A stretch of DNA of 64,000 nt, taken from CAYQVO01 sp964421085 (GTDB lineage: Bacteria > Bdellovibrionota_C > UBA2361 > CAYQVO01). The number at the start of each line of letters is the position of its first letter. Positions within the stretch are counted from its first letter, which is position 1. Shown one piece after another: positions 36,461 through 45,545 of this stretch. Below the pieces are notes generated by a model. The model searched no databases, was not told where the DNA came from, and worked only from the letters and a program-made list of their open reading frames with translations. The stretch covers positions 69,920-133,919 of the forward strand of contig CAYQVO010000003.1 in NCBI GenBank assembly GCA_964421085.1, written 5' to 3'. The position numbers were made by a program, and so were the translations under genes.

Positions 36461-37465
36461 ATGGCTGACCTTCGAACAAATTACCTGGGCCTCACCCTTG
36501 AAAATCCAATCGTTCACGGCGCCGGGCCGCTGGCAAAAGACCTGGATTCCATACGCCGGATGGAAGACGCCGGCATAGGCGGAATCGTGCTGCACTCGCT
36601 TTTCGAGGAGCAGATAAACCATGACAGCAACGAACTCGACCACTTCCTTTTCGCAGGAAGCGAGAGCTTTGCGGAAGCGTTGACGTACTTCCCGGAACCG
36701 GCAAGCTACAAACTGGGGCCTGATGAGTATTTGACTCATATTCAGAAGGCGAAATCCGCCGTCAAAGTTCCCCTCATAGGGAGCCTTAACGGCGTGTCAA
36801 CAGGCGGGTGGATAAGCTACGCAAAAAAGATTGAGGAGGCGGGAGCTGATGCTCTCGAGCTTAATATTTACTTCATTCCGACCGACCCCAACCTCACTTC
36901 TGAGCAGATTGAGAACAACTACGTCAGTCTGGTGAAGGATGTCGTTGCAGGCGTGAAAATTCCTGTCGCCGTCAAACTGAGCCCGTTTTTCAGCAATGTT
37001 GCAAACATGGCAAAGAGACTCGAAGGAGCAGGAGCAAAAGCTCTTGTGCTCTTCAACCGCTTCTATCAGCCGGACATCGATCTGGAGGCTCTGGAAGTCG
37101 TGCCGAAAGCGACACTGAGCAGGCGTGACGAGCAGGAGTTCCGGCTTCCGCTTCGGTGGATTGCGATACTTTTCGGTAAAGTCGCCTGTGACCTCGCTCT
37201 CACGACCGGCGTTCACACGTCGCAGGATGTTCTGAAGGGGCTGATGGCGGGCGCGAAAGTGACGATGCTCACTTCCGAGCTTATGAACAACGGCATCGGA
37301 CGCATTGCTCAGATCAAGACAGAGATGAAACAGTGGCTTGACGATAAAGAATACGCTTCTGTCGAGCAGATGACTGGCAGCATGAGCCAGAAGTCGGTGC
37401 CGCATCCGGCTGTCTTCGAGCGCGCGCATTACATGCGGGCCCTCAACAAAGTTCCGCAGGGGTAA
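36461..37465 (+). CDS. Dihydroorotate dehydrogenase-like flavoprotein
   Basis: 334 residues from the ATG at 36461 (GGAG eight bases upstream). TIM-barrel FMN protein of the dihydroorotate dehydrogenase superfamily: LGLTLENPIVHGAGPL at the N-terminus, VPLIGSLNGVSTGGW, ADALELNIYF, VAVKLSPFFSN and GVHTSQDVLKGLMAGA for phosphate binding. Family members of this branch are often encoded next to PFOR and are not shown to act in pyrimidine synthesis. A redox role with PFOR is a reasonable inference. True PyrD function is less likely. Confidence 0.85.
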   Translation: MADLRTNYLGLTLENPIVHGAGPLAKDLDSIRRMEDAGIGGIVLHSLFEEQINHDSNELDHFLFAGSESFAEALTYFPEPASYKLGPDEYLTHIQKAKSAVKVPLIGSLNGVSTGGWISYAKKIEEAGADALELNIYFIPTDPNLTSEQIENNYVSLVKDVVAGVKIPVAVKLSPFFSNVANMAKRLEGAGAKALVLFNRFYQPDIDLEALEVVPKATLSRRDEQEFRLPLRWIAILFGKVACDLALTTGVHTSQDVLKGLMAGAKVTMLTSELMNNGIGRIAQIKTEMKQWLDDKEYASVEQMTGSMSQKSVPHPAVFERAHYMRALNKVPQG

Positions 37466-37542
37466 GGCACTTCCCTCCATTTCCCGGCCACGACCTCAGG
37501 CCTGCTCAAGCGCGCCGGCCGAAGGGTTGTGGCCGGCGACCA

Positions 37543-37875
37543 TCACTTGCCGCACAGATCGTACTTGAATACCCCGATGCTCCTGAGAAAATCGCCTTCC
37601 GCGACCTTCCTGCCTCGTCCGTCGAAAACCACAAAACTGTACATTTGATCCTCAGTGCCGGGGCAGTGAATCAGTTCCAGCCGGTGCTGCCTGCGCGGAA
37701 CCGCCTTTCTGACCTCTTTCAGGACACGGCACAAATCGGCAAGTATTATTCTCTCTGTGTTCAATCTCTCTCTTCGATGCGGAAGGAGCGCCGCCGGAAA
37801 GGCGGATTCTTCAGCAAATAATAAGATGCTTCCGTGCCGGCTGATTTTTCGGAAAAGTCCGGATTGTAAAAGCAA
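37543..37875 (-). CDS. Small hypothetical protein
   Basis: Open frame of up to 110 residues from a TTG 24 bases after the upstream gene's stop. A second TTG at 37764, with GAAGAGAGAGA before it, would give 73 residues. The C-terminal part has convincing coding character (SFVVFDGRGRKVAEGDFL, CPGTEDQ). No family is recognised and the N-terminal third is doubtful. Probably co-transcribed with 37899-38426. Confidence 0.35.
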   Translation of the reverse strand: MLLQSGLFRKISRHGSILLFAEESAFPAALLPHRRERLNTERIILADLCRVLKEVRKAVPRRQHRLELIHCPGTEDQMYSFVVFDGRGRKVAEGDFLRSIGVFKYDLCGK

Positions 37876-37898
37876 CGGATGGAGGGTTTCGCTTTCGA

Positions 37899-38426
37899 TT
37901 ATTCCGCTTCCGCGCGAGGAGCAAGCATCACCACTTTCGGCGGCGTCTTAAGTGCGAATTCTCCCCCGCGATCATAAACAAGAATTTCTTCTCCTGGATT
38001 ACCATCTTCATCAAGCCTGACTATCGTGACACTTTCAGAGTTTACGCCGACTACTGCAAAGTGAGCTTCAGCTCGAGTCGGATCATCACAGGGCGTTCTC
38101 TTGTTGCCCAGGTGAGAGCTGCCGCATGGGTAATTTACCCTCACTACCCCCTTCGGGAATTCAGTCGCACGTTCGAACTCTTCTGAGCAGATTATGTCAC
38201 CGACTCTGGGGTCGGTAGTGTAGAGCTCAATGGCGCCTTCTTCATGCTCTGATTCAACAACTCTCAGAAGATGTTCAATATCTTTTCTTAAACCTTCGAA
38301 AGCTTCTCCAAGCAGATCCGAAAGGCCCTCAGCAGGCGGAAGCCCTAAACGTTCAAGGCTCGTAATAAAGGCGGCGTCAAATTGCAGCTTTGCCATAGCT
38401 TCTTCTTTCTCCTCAAAAACCCCCAT
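37899..38426 (-). CDS. Hypothetical acidic protein
   Basis: 175 residues. No signal peptide or membrane segment. The N-terminal half is helical (ISSLERLG-like region, then GEAFEGLRKDIEHLLRVV). The C-terminal half is beta-rich with two Cys (YPCGSS and TPCDD) and strand patterns VVGVNSESVTIVRLDEDG. No family recognised. An alternative start is the ATG at 38396. A cytoplasmic protein is inferred. Confidence 0.6.
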   Translation of the reverse strand: MGVFEEKEEAMAKLQFDAAFITSLERLGLPPAEGLSDLLGEAFEGLRKDIEHLLRVVESEHEEGAIELYTTDPRVGDIICSEEFERATEFPKGVVRVNYPCGSSHLGNKRTPCDDPTRAEAHFAVVGVNSESVTIVRLDEDGNPGEEILVYDRGGEFALKTPPKVVMLAPRAEAE

Positions 38427-38675
38427 CTTCTATATCCCAAGCCCTCAATTCTTAGTCAAATGATCCACAGCTATTTTGAACATTATGAGCGGAAAAATTG
38501 CACGACTTGAGGAGTACATAACCGGGCTGTCCAACCTGTTGGTTTGCAAGGTATTTTTCGGCTTCTTTCACTTCTCATCCCGGTTACTGTCAGGGTCGAA
38601 ATGTCTCCGGTGGCAGCTTTTGGGAAAACACCTGGCGTATCTGGAAAATTTCCGGACATTCAATATGATTGCTTC

Positions 38676-40928
38676 ATGACAAAAAACGAGCCGGGCCCCG
38701 GGAGGGCCCCTGTTGTTGCGCGCGGCCGTTGCTGGCTCGGCCCGATTATCATACTTCTCGCTCTCTCCATTTATAAATCCTGGATGATGGGAGGCATCAG
38801 CCTCAGGTCTGCATACTTTTTGAAACTCGATCTTCCGCTTATCGGGCTTTTCGGGACTCTCTGCCTTCTTGCCGGCGTACTGCGTCCCAGGATTCTCCGC
38901 CTGCCCATTCATCTCATAATCATGGCAACGCTTCTAGTGTTTGCGACACATGTGGTGAGTCTCATACTCTTCGATCAGAATCTCACCGTCCAGAATGTTG
39001 TCGACTTCGCCCCCGAATGGAAGTGGGATCTTACGTTCGTCAAATGGTTTCACGTTCTCATCTTTCTCGGGGCGCTGGCTGTTTACTTTATCAGAACCTG
39101 GATTTCGCGGCTCACTGCGAACATTCTCCTTTTTTTATCGCCGATAATCATCGCGGCCGGACTCTGGCCCCTCCCTGATGTCCCGGAGAATATGGCGAAA
39201 TACATGTATGACGCCCGTGATCTGCGGGCGCTTTTCACACCAAAGGTTAAATGCCGCGCCTCTTTCACTCCCAATGAAGTTGAAGCTGCGGAAACGGAAG
39301 TATCGAAATCTTCTGAGATCAAAATCGGCGCGCCCCGCCCCAACGTCATACTCGTTATCGTGGAATCGCTTTCGGCGGTTGATTCCGCCCGAATCTCAGG
39401 ATTCCGGAACATTCTTCCGAGACTCGATCGCATCTCTGAAAACGGAATCCTTTTCACCAACTTCTTTGCCAACTACTATCAGACAAACGGCGCCTTCGTC
39501 GCCCTTTTGAATCAGACCGCTCCAATTCCATTTCCCGAATCGAAAGTCCCGATGCTCAGCGCCTTCAGCACCCAGCAGTCAGTGCCGCGCGAGCTCAAGA
39601 AACAGGGCTATCATACTGAGATGCTTCTTAACGGACCGCTGTGGTTCGAAAACGTCCGCAACTACGGGCCCCGCATCGGGTTCGATGCTGTCGAGGGCTA
39701 TGATGAAATAGAGCGTTACCGCGACAAACCGACATTCACATGCGGGGTTCCGGGCGATGAATGGCTCTTTGAGGAAGCTGTCGAGCGGGCCCGGAGATAT
39801 GCGGATACAAAAGCCCCTTACTTTCTGACTCTTCTTACCACCAGCAGCCATGTGCCGTACGTCGATCCATTAAAGCGGGGCAATACCGAGGAAAACGTAT
39901 TCGATTACGTCGATCGGAAGCTCGAGAGTCTTTATCAGCACCTTGACGAAGTGCGCTTCTTCGAAAAGGGTGTGCTGATGATCGTCGGCGATCACAGAAA
40001 GCCGAAAGCTGTGGGCCCGCGGGAATGGGAGAAGTGGGGAGAGACGGCGAAAGCAAGAGTGCCCCTTGTTGTGACAGGCGCGGGCATTCCAAAGGGTGTG
40101 GTTGACACCCGGTTTTTCCAGCAGGCCGATCTTTTCCGGCACTTTAATGACATGAAAGATCTCTCGAAACCTCTCTCTTCATACGCCGTTTTTGTGGATC
40201 ACTACTCCCGGCTTGTGTGGCAGGATTCGCCAAAGGGAAATCTCGTCATCTACCGGCAGGCCGAAGACGGAAACTTCGAAAACTACAAAGCTGTTGTGAA
40301 CGGAACGTGCTTCACATGGACAGGCAGCAGACCGAAAGACTTCGAGAAGATTGAACGCACAATTCAGGTCGAGCGCGCGAAGCATCAGGGTACCTATGTC
40401 AACGCACCTGTTACCTGCGATGTTAAGATAGATCCTCGGACGAGATTTTCCAGGACTGACCACGGGATTGAAGCGAGGCTTTTCGAAGGGAAGAATATGA
40501 ACGGCTTTCTTGATGCTTCTTCGAGCCGTTTCCTCGGAAAAAAAACCGTTCAGAGCGTGGATTTCGAGAATTTTGATTTCATCACTCTGCAAAAACCAGG
40601 TGAGTTCTCTGCCGAGTTCCTCGGCGCCCTCACCGTGCCTGAAACGGGAATGTACTGGTTCAATGTCGAATCCGCAGATGGAGTTTGTCTCTCCATCGAT
40701 CACAAAAAAATCATCGATGCCGGCGACGATAAACCAGTCGGCGATATAGCAGGCCATGCTCTTCTTGCTAAAGGCCGGCATGTGTTTGTACTCCGCTCAA
40801 ACGGCGGGAACGGCAGAGTGAAGCTTACATGGATTGAGCGGCCCGACAGAGAATTCTGGAAACGTTCCGAGAAAAAGCAGTGGCGGCCTGTGCCTGAAGG
40901 GGCGTTCTTCGTGCCGACTGCGCCATAA
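38676..40928 (+). CDS. LTA synthase/sulfatase-like membrane protein with PA14-like tail
   Basis: 750 residues from the ATG at 38676; the frame open to 38544 precedes it but lacks coding character. Four or five membrane helices occupy about residues 18-150. The alkaline-phosphatase-fold domain starts with VILVIVESLSAVD, has a possible nucleophile Thr in YYQTNGAF, and a metal site VGDHRKPK. The C-terminal 120 residues (VPETGMYWFNVESADGVCLSIDHKKI, split, then GRHVFVLRSNGGNGRVKLTW) read as a PA14-like carbohydrate-binding domain, an unusual attachment. The function may be transfer of a phospho-alcohol group to an envelope glycan. It is convergent with arnT; a palindrome fills the gap exactly. Confidence 0.75.
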   Translation: MTKNEPGPGRAPVVARGRCWLGPIIILLALSIYKSWMMGGISLRSAYFLKLDLPLIGLFGTLCLLAGVLRPRILRLPIHLIIMATLLVFATHVVSLILFDQNLTVQNVVDFAPEWKWDLTFVKWFHVLIFLGALAVYFIRTWISRLTANILLFLSPIIIAAGLWPLPDVPENMAKYMYDARDLRALFTPKVKCRASFTPNEVEAAETEVSKSSEIKIGAPRPNVILVIVESLSAVDSARISGFRNILPRLDRISENGILFTNFFANYYQTNGAFVALLNQTAPIPFPESKVPMLSAFSTQQSVPRELKKQGYHTEMLLNGPLWFENVRNYGPRIGFDAVEGYDEIERYRDKPTFTCGVPGDEWLFEEAVERARRYADTKAPYFLTLLTTSSHVPYVDPLKRGNTEENVFDYVDRKLESLYQHLDEVRFFEKGVLMIVGDHRKPKAVGPREWEKWGETAKARVPLVVTGAGIPKGVVDTRFFQQADLFRHFNDMKDLSKPLSSYAVFVDHYSRLVWQDSPKGNLVIYRQAEDGNFENYKAVVNGTCFTWTGSRPKDFEKIERTIQVERAKHQGTYVNAPVTCDVKIDPRTRFSRTDHGIEARLFEGKNMNGFLDASSSRFLGKKTVQSVDFENFDFITLQKPGEFSAEFLGALTVPETGMYWFNVESADGVCLSIDHKKIIDAGDDKPVGDIAGHALLAKGRHVFVLRSNGGNGRVKLTWIERPDREFWKRSEKKQWRPVPEGAFFVPTAP

Positions 40929-40977
40929 AAAGGGGACGGTTCCTATTTTCGCGGCGAAAATAGGAACCGTCCCCTTT
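40929..40977. repeat. Palindrome with 24-bp arms, copy 2 (terminator-like mobile repeat)
   Basis: Arms of 24 bases surround a single G at 40953. The outer part, AAAGGGGACGGTTCC, is shared with the copy at 9514-9568. The inner part, TATTTTCGC, differs, with matching changes on both arms. It lies exactly between the stop codons of the two convergent genes (40926-40928 and 40978-40980), and would act as a two-way terminator. Confidence 0.9.
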
Positions 40978-42621
40978 CTAATAAACCGCCAGTGTATAAT
41001 TCGCATCCCCCTCCTTTCTCTTCGGCTGGGGCAGACCCTGCCCGAATTCTCTCAGCGTCTTTGTATGAATCAGAAGAGTCACGGGCTGTGTCCGAAGGGG
41101 ATCTTCAATGAGAGACTTCAGCCGCTCTGCCGAAAACATTCTCGAGGGCTCGAACTGAAGACCGTAATCGAGCTCCCCCTGCTTGCCGAACAGATACACG
41201 TCCGACCTCTTAAAGTTCCAGCATACAGCATGGAGAAGCCTCTCGTTAGTCACGAGGAACGAGTCCGCTGAAATGTCGCCCGCGTGCCGACTGAAGAAAT
41301 ATTCAGGAGTATGCGCCCCTTTCACGTGCTCGGGAACGGCGAAGTGCACGACCAGGAAGACAAAAACAGGGGAAAGTGCGGTCATTATCATCTGTCTGGA
41401 GCAGGTGCCTGCACGGGCTGCAGAAATGCAAAGCGTTCCAAAGGCTGCGAAACCGGCGGACAGAAGGGCCATCTTCCACCATTCGGCCGGAATAAACAGG
41501 ACCTGATTCGCAAAGTGAGCGAAAAAATCGACGGGAAGCGCGACTGCGACGAGCAGGAACAACACACCCGGTATCAAGAGCCCGATTTTGACTCCCCGGT
41601 TCCTCTCTCCCGTTTCAATATACTTCGATATCCCGGCGCCGATAAAAACACTCAGCGGCGCAAAGCATGGAAGAATATAAGTCTGAAGTTTTCCCTGCGC
41701 GATAGAAAGAAGAAGGAAAGGGAACACGAACCAGCAGAGAGCAAAACGGTAAAGGGGCTGAACCGGAAGCGATAACCGGCCCTTCATCAGTCCAGGCGCA
41801 ACGAAGCTCCAGGGAAGAGCGCCAAGTATGAGAATGGGAAGGTAGAACCAGAAAGGTTTTGCGTGCTGAGCTTTCGAGGAAGACGCAAACCTCTGCACAT
41901 GCTCTTCCCAGAAGAAGTAATTCCAGTAATCCCCTTCGAGCGAATGAATAAGAAGCGCCCACGGCAGCACAACAACGAGCATGGCAATCAGCGGAATCCA
42001 GGAGTACTTCAGGAATTCAAGCAGCTTTTTTCGCCACAGAAGGTACGGAAGCAGAGCAACTCCAGGAACTGCAAAGGCGAGAAATCCTTTCGTAAGAAAA
42101 GCGCAGCCTGCCGCCGCGCCGCACGCGGCGTATCTCAAGCACCGTTCCCGTCCTTCCGCTTCCGACGCAAGGAAAAACAAGACCATCGTCGCGGTCAGAA
42201 AAAAAGAAAATGGCCCGTCAAGAACGGTGAACACGCCGGTCATAAAAACCTGCGCAAAGGTCAGAAAGACGACGGGCGGAATAAAGGAATCTCTTCCCCG
42301 GATTCCCGAGTTCGACAGAAGATACAAAACAAGAAGCGCTGAAAATCCGGCGGCAAGAGCGGACGGAAGCCGCGCGGCAAACATGTTCTGCCCGAAGACC
42401 AGCATCGAGGACGCGCCCAGCCAGTAGCCAAGCACCGGTTTTTCGAAGTAACGAAGACCGTCAAGTCTCGGTGTTATCCAGTTGCCCGATGCGAGCATTT
42501 CCCTCGGAATCTCCGCATATCGGGATTCATCCGGAATTACCATCGGACGCGCGCCAAGAGGCAGAATGTATAAAAGAACGAAGAGCCCGATTACAAGCAG
42601 GCTGGAACGGTTGCTTTTCAT
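40978..42621 (-). CDS. arnT: Lipid A aminoarabinose transferase-like glycosyltransferase (GT83/PMT type)
   Basis: 547 residues, close to E. coli ArnT (550). About a dozen hydrophobic segments; the N-terminal periplasmic loop has the conserved PDESRYAEIPREML, with the catalytic Asp, and YFEKPVLGYWL. It transfers 4-amino-4-deoxy-L-arabinose from undecaprenyl phosphate to lipid A at the periplasmic face, lowering the negative charge and binding of cationic peptides. It overlaps arnD by 4 bases as the last gene of the set. Assignment rests on the arn context, since many GT39/83 proteins look alike. Confidence 0.88.
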   Translation of the reverse strand: MKSNRSSLLVIGLFVLLYILPLGARPMVIPDESRYAEIPREMLASGNWITPRLDGLRYFEKPVLGYWLGASSMLVFGQNMFAARLPSALAAGFSALLVLYLLSNSGIRGRDSFIPPVVFLTFAQVFMTGVFTVLDGPFSFFLTATMVLFFLASEAEGRERCLRYAACGAAAGCAFLTKGFLAFAVPGVALLPYLLWRKKLLEFLKYSWIPLIAMLVVVLPWALLIHSLEGDYWNYFFWEEHVQRFASSSKAQHAKPFWFYLPILILGALPWSFVAPGLMKGRLSLPVQPLYRFALCWFVFPFLLLSIAQGKLQTYILPCFAPLSVFIGAGISKYIETGERNRGVKIGLLIPGVLFLLVAVALPVDFFAHFANQVLFIPAEWWKMALLSAGFAAFGTLCISAARAGTCSRQMIMTALSPVFVFLVVHFAVPEHVKGAHTPEYFFSRHAGDISADSFLVTNERLLHAVCWNFKRSDVYLFGKQGELDYGLQFEPSRMFSAERLKSLIEDPLRTQPVTLLIHTKTLREFGQGLPQPKRKEGDANYTLAVY

Positions 42622-43517
42622 GATTCTCCCGGAAACTCCTGAACAGCCACAACCCCCTCTCTCCCGGGAATTTCCCTCTGAACAATCCGGCTCGACGGCA
42701 GAGCCTTCCCGTCGGCGATAAACGCCGAGAGAGGAACAAACGAAATCTCCCGCTCCCGGCTTTTCTTCAAAAAATCATCAAAAAGATCCAGGCATGCGAT
42801 CCCTTCAGCTTCAGCGTGCATCGTGAGGATATTTAAAGCATCCGGACGCATCCGGGACAGGACGAAATCGTTGTAGTTTTCCGCGGAAACGCCGTCATTT
42901 CCTATGACTTCATCATATGTGGGAATCGTGGATGGAATCTGGGGCTGAAACGTTCTTCCATCGTCGCTCACGGGCAGGAAAACGGAATCCCCCCGGCAGT
43001 CGCTGTTATATCGGAAGGGGAATTTCGCCTTTTCGGCAAGCATTCTGTCATCTGCCTTCCAGCCCGGGGCAGCCGAACATGACGGGAACTCTCCAAGCAG
43101 ATCTCCAAGCTCCTCAGCTCCCGTTTTCAACGACTCGAAAATCAGCGCCGGCGTCCATTCCTCCATGTGGGCCTGCCATGCGTAGTGATCCCATGCGTGA
43201 AGCCCCGCCTCGTGGCCTGCATTTTTCGTGTCTTTGATTATTTTCCCAAGACGCTTGCCGATTAACGGCCCCCTTCCGAGAGTTCCTTTGAAAATAATAT
43301 CCCACCCATAAAGGCTTACTGCCCTGCTTCGAAGCATCTTGATGAAAAATGCCGGTTTGAGAAGACGGAAGATGTGCCTTCCCATATTGTCGGGGCCGAC
43401 AGAAAAGAAAAAAGTCGACGAAACGGAATATTTGTCGAACAGCCGGAGCAGATTCGGGACCCCGTCCCTCGTACCCCGGAAGGTGTCGACATCTATTCTC
43501 ATGCCGGCCGTGATCAA
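42618..43517 (-). CDS. arnD: Undecaprenyl-phosphate-formamidoarabinose deformylase
   Basis: Removes the formyl group from the lipid-linked sugar before flipping. 299 residues (E. coli 296) of the NodB-like polysaccharide deacetylase fold: RIDVDTFRGTRDGVPNLL carries the catalytic and metal Asp, and AGHEAGLHAWDHYAWQ the metal His residues. The frame starts at a TTG (43517) with AAGGAG six bases upstream; an ATG 15 bases later lacks such a site. It overlaps arnT by 4 bases and lies 24 bases after arnA. Confidence 0.92.
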   Translation of the reverse strand: MITAGMRIDVDTFRGTRDGVPNLLRLFDKYSVSSTFFFSVGPDNMGRHIFRLLKPAFFIKMLRSRAVSLYGWDIIFKGTLGRGPLIGKRLGKIIKDTKNAGHEAGLHAWDHYAWQAHMEEWTPALIFESLKTGAEELGDLLGEFPSCSAAPGWKADDRMLAEKAKFPFRYNSDCRGDSVFLPVSDDGRTFQPQIPSTIPTYDEVIGNDGVSAENYNDFVLSRMRPDALNILTMHAEAEGIACLDLFDDFLKKSREREISFVPLSAFIADGKALPSSRIVQREIPGREGVVAVQEFPGES

Positions 43518-43541
43518 TCTCCTCTCCTTCGATATGCCCGT

Positions 43542-45533
43542 TCAGGCGGTATACCCGGATGATATCGCCTGCCTCAGGAAGAAATCCAGAGTCTGCTCCA
43601 CGGAGTCTTTGAGACCGACTGTCGGCGTCCAGTCGAGATAACGCTTCGCGTTCCGAATGCTCGGCCTCCGATGCTGCACATCCTGATATCCCCGCCCGTA
43701 ATACGAACCGCTCTCGACTTCCTTTATCCCTGCGAATGGAGGGAATTTACTCCTCAGCGGATGCCTGTCGTAAATATCGAGCAGCAGTTCAGCCAGCTCC
43801 CTGATGCTCGCTTCGTTATCGGGATTTCCGATATTGAAGATCCTGCCGCTGCACAATCCGTCCCGGTTTTCTATGATCCTGAAAAGACCCTCGATGCCGT
43901 CGGAGAGATCGGTGAAGCATCGCTTCTGCAGACCGCCATCTATGAGCTGAATCGGCGTCCCTTCGACCAGGTTCAGTATGAGCTGAGTGATCGCCCTTGA
44001 ACTTCCGATTCGCGCGGATGAAAGACTGTCCAGTTTGGGGCCGATCCAGTTGAACGGCCTGAACAGAGTAAAGTCCAGCCCTTCCTTGTCTCCATAAGCC
44101 CAGATGACCCGGTCAAGGAGCTGCTTGCTGCACGAATATATCCAGCGCTGCATCCGGATGGGACCCGTAATCAACCTCGAGTCATCCTCATCGAACTCCT
44201 CCTCGTCGCACATGCCGTAAACTTCGGAGGTCGACGGAAAAATGATCCGCTTCCCGTATTTTGCGCAGTACCGCACCACCCTCAGGTTCTCTTCGAAATC
44301 AAGTTCGAACACCTTCAGCGGATTCCGCGTATACTCAATCGGTGTTGCAATCGCGACAAGCGGCAGGACTATGTCGCACCTCTTGATGTGATATTCAATC
44401 CATTCCCTGTGAACCGAGATATCACCTTCGAAGAAATAAAAATCCCCGCGCCCCCTGAGGTCGTCGAGGTAATTCGAGCGAAGGTCCATCCCGTGAACTT
44501 CATACCTGCCTGTCTCGAGGAGCCGCTCCGCAAGCGCATTTCCAATAAACCCGTTCACTCCAAGTATCAGAATGCTCTTTTTCCGGGCGGCATCCACCTT
44601 TGCGCTGAACCTTCCACCAAGGGTCATTCCCTCAACGATATTGAGTTCCGATGCAAGCTGAGTCCCCGTTACGCAGACACCTTCTTCCGTCTGCCCCTGT
44701 TCTATCTGCACAGCGCCTTTGCCGCAGGCGACAACAAAGGGGTTAAGAGAAATTATCGTGCCGGGATTCTTTCCGGATGGATGCCGGGGAATATCGACCA
44801 CAGCCCATAACGTGCATTTCTTCTCTCCCCGGAAAGAAAAGGCGCCTGAATAAGGAGAAGTCATCGCCCTCACGAGATTCCAGATTTCTGTTGAAGACCG
44901 GGTCCAGTCGATCTCTCCACATTCCGCCTTAATCTCGCCGTAAAAGGTCGCGGCGGAATAATCCTGCTCCCTTCTCGGCGCCTTTCCCGATTTTATAAGG
45001 GGCAGATTTTTCCTCAGCATTCCCGCAGCCGTCTCAGTCGCCTTGTCCACCAGCGTCCTTGCGGTGTCCTGCGGAGTGATGCTGATTACTTCCTGCGCGA
45101 TAATATCTCCATCTTCAGGACTGGGAGTCATGTAATGAAGCGTCACGCCCGTTTCATTCTCCCCGTTCATCAGCGCCCGGCCCAGACTGCACTTTCCGCG
45201 GTAGCGCGGAAGAAGCGAATCATGAACATTGACTGCGCCGAGCTTTGGTATGTCCAGTATTCTGCTCCCCACCATGTTTTTGTACTGAAAGGAGAACATT
45301 ATGTCCGGTTTCATCTCCTCAATCCGCTTCACCCAGATCGGATGGTTGATATCGTCAGGAGCAAAAGTCGGGATTCCCAGAGACGCCGAAAGCTCTGCCG
45401 CGGACCTGAACCAGATCTTTTCTCCCGGATCGTTCCGGTGCGTAAAAACAGCCGCAATCTCAAATCCCGCTTCACGGAGCGATTCAATACCGGTGCAGCC
45501 CATATTATGCCAGGCAAGAACAACAGCTTTCAT
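43542..45533 (-). CDS. arnA: Bifunctional UDP-Ara4N formyltransferase / UDP-glucuronate decarboxylase
   Basis: 663 residues (E. coli ArnA 660). The N-terminal formyltransferase (about 1-300) has VNVHDSLLPRYRGKCSLGRAL with the catalytic His and the Asp in SPEDGDIIAQ. The C-terminal NAD-dependent dehydrogenase/decarboxylase (about 315-660) has GVNGFIGNALAERLL, TSEVYG and the YSCSK catalytic motif. It both makes UDP-4-keto-pentose and formylates UDP-Ara4N. It lies 12 bases after arnC. Confidence 0.95.
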   Translation of the reverse strand: MKAVVLAWHNMGCTGIESLREAGFEIAAVFTHRNDPGEKIWFRSAAELSASLGIPTFAPDDINHPIWVKRIEEMKPDIMFSFQYKNMVGSRILDIPKLGAVNVHDSLLPRYRGKCSLGRALMNGENETGVTLHYMTPSPEDGDIIAQEVISITPQDTARTLVDKATETAAGMLRKNLPLIKSGKAPRREQDYSAATFYGEIKAECGEIDWTRSSTEIWNLVRAMTSPYSGAFSFRGEKKCTLWAVVDIPRHPSGKNPGTIISLNPFVVACGKGAVQIEQGQTEEGVCVTGTQLASELNIVEGMTLGGRFSAKVDAARKKSILILGVNGFIGNALAERLLETGRYEVHGMDLRSNYLDDLRGRGDFYFFEGDISVHREWIEYHIKRCDIVLPLVAIATPIEYTRNPLKVFELDFEENLRVVRYCAKYGKRIIFPSTSEVYGMCDEEEFDEDDSRLITGPIRMQRWIYSCSKQLLDRVIWAYGDKEGLDFTLFRPFNWIGPKLDSLSSARIGSSRAITQLILNLVEGTPIQLIDGGLQKRCFTDLSDGIEGLFRIIENRDGLCSGRIFNIGNPDNEASIRELAELLLDIYDRHPLRSKFPPFAGIKEVESGSYYGRGYQDVQHRRPSIRNAKRYLDWTPTVGLKDSVEQTLDFFLRQAISSGYTA

Positions 45534-45545
45534 AAACTCTCCTTT

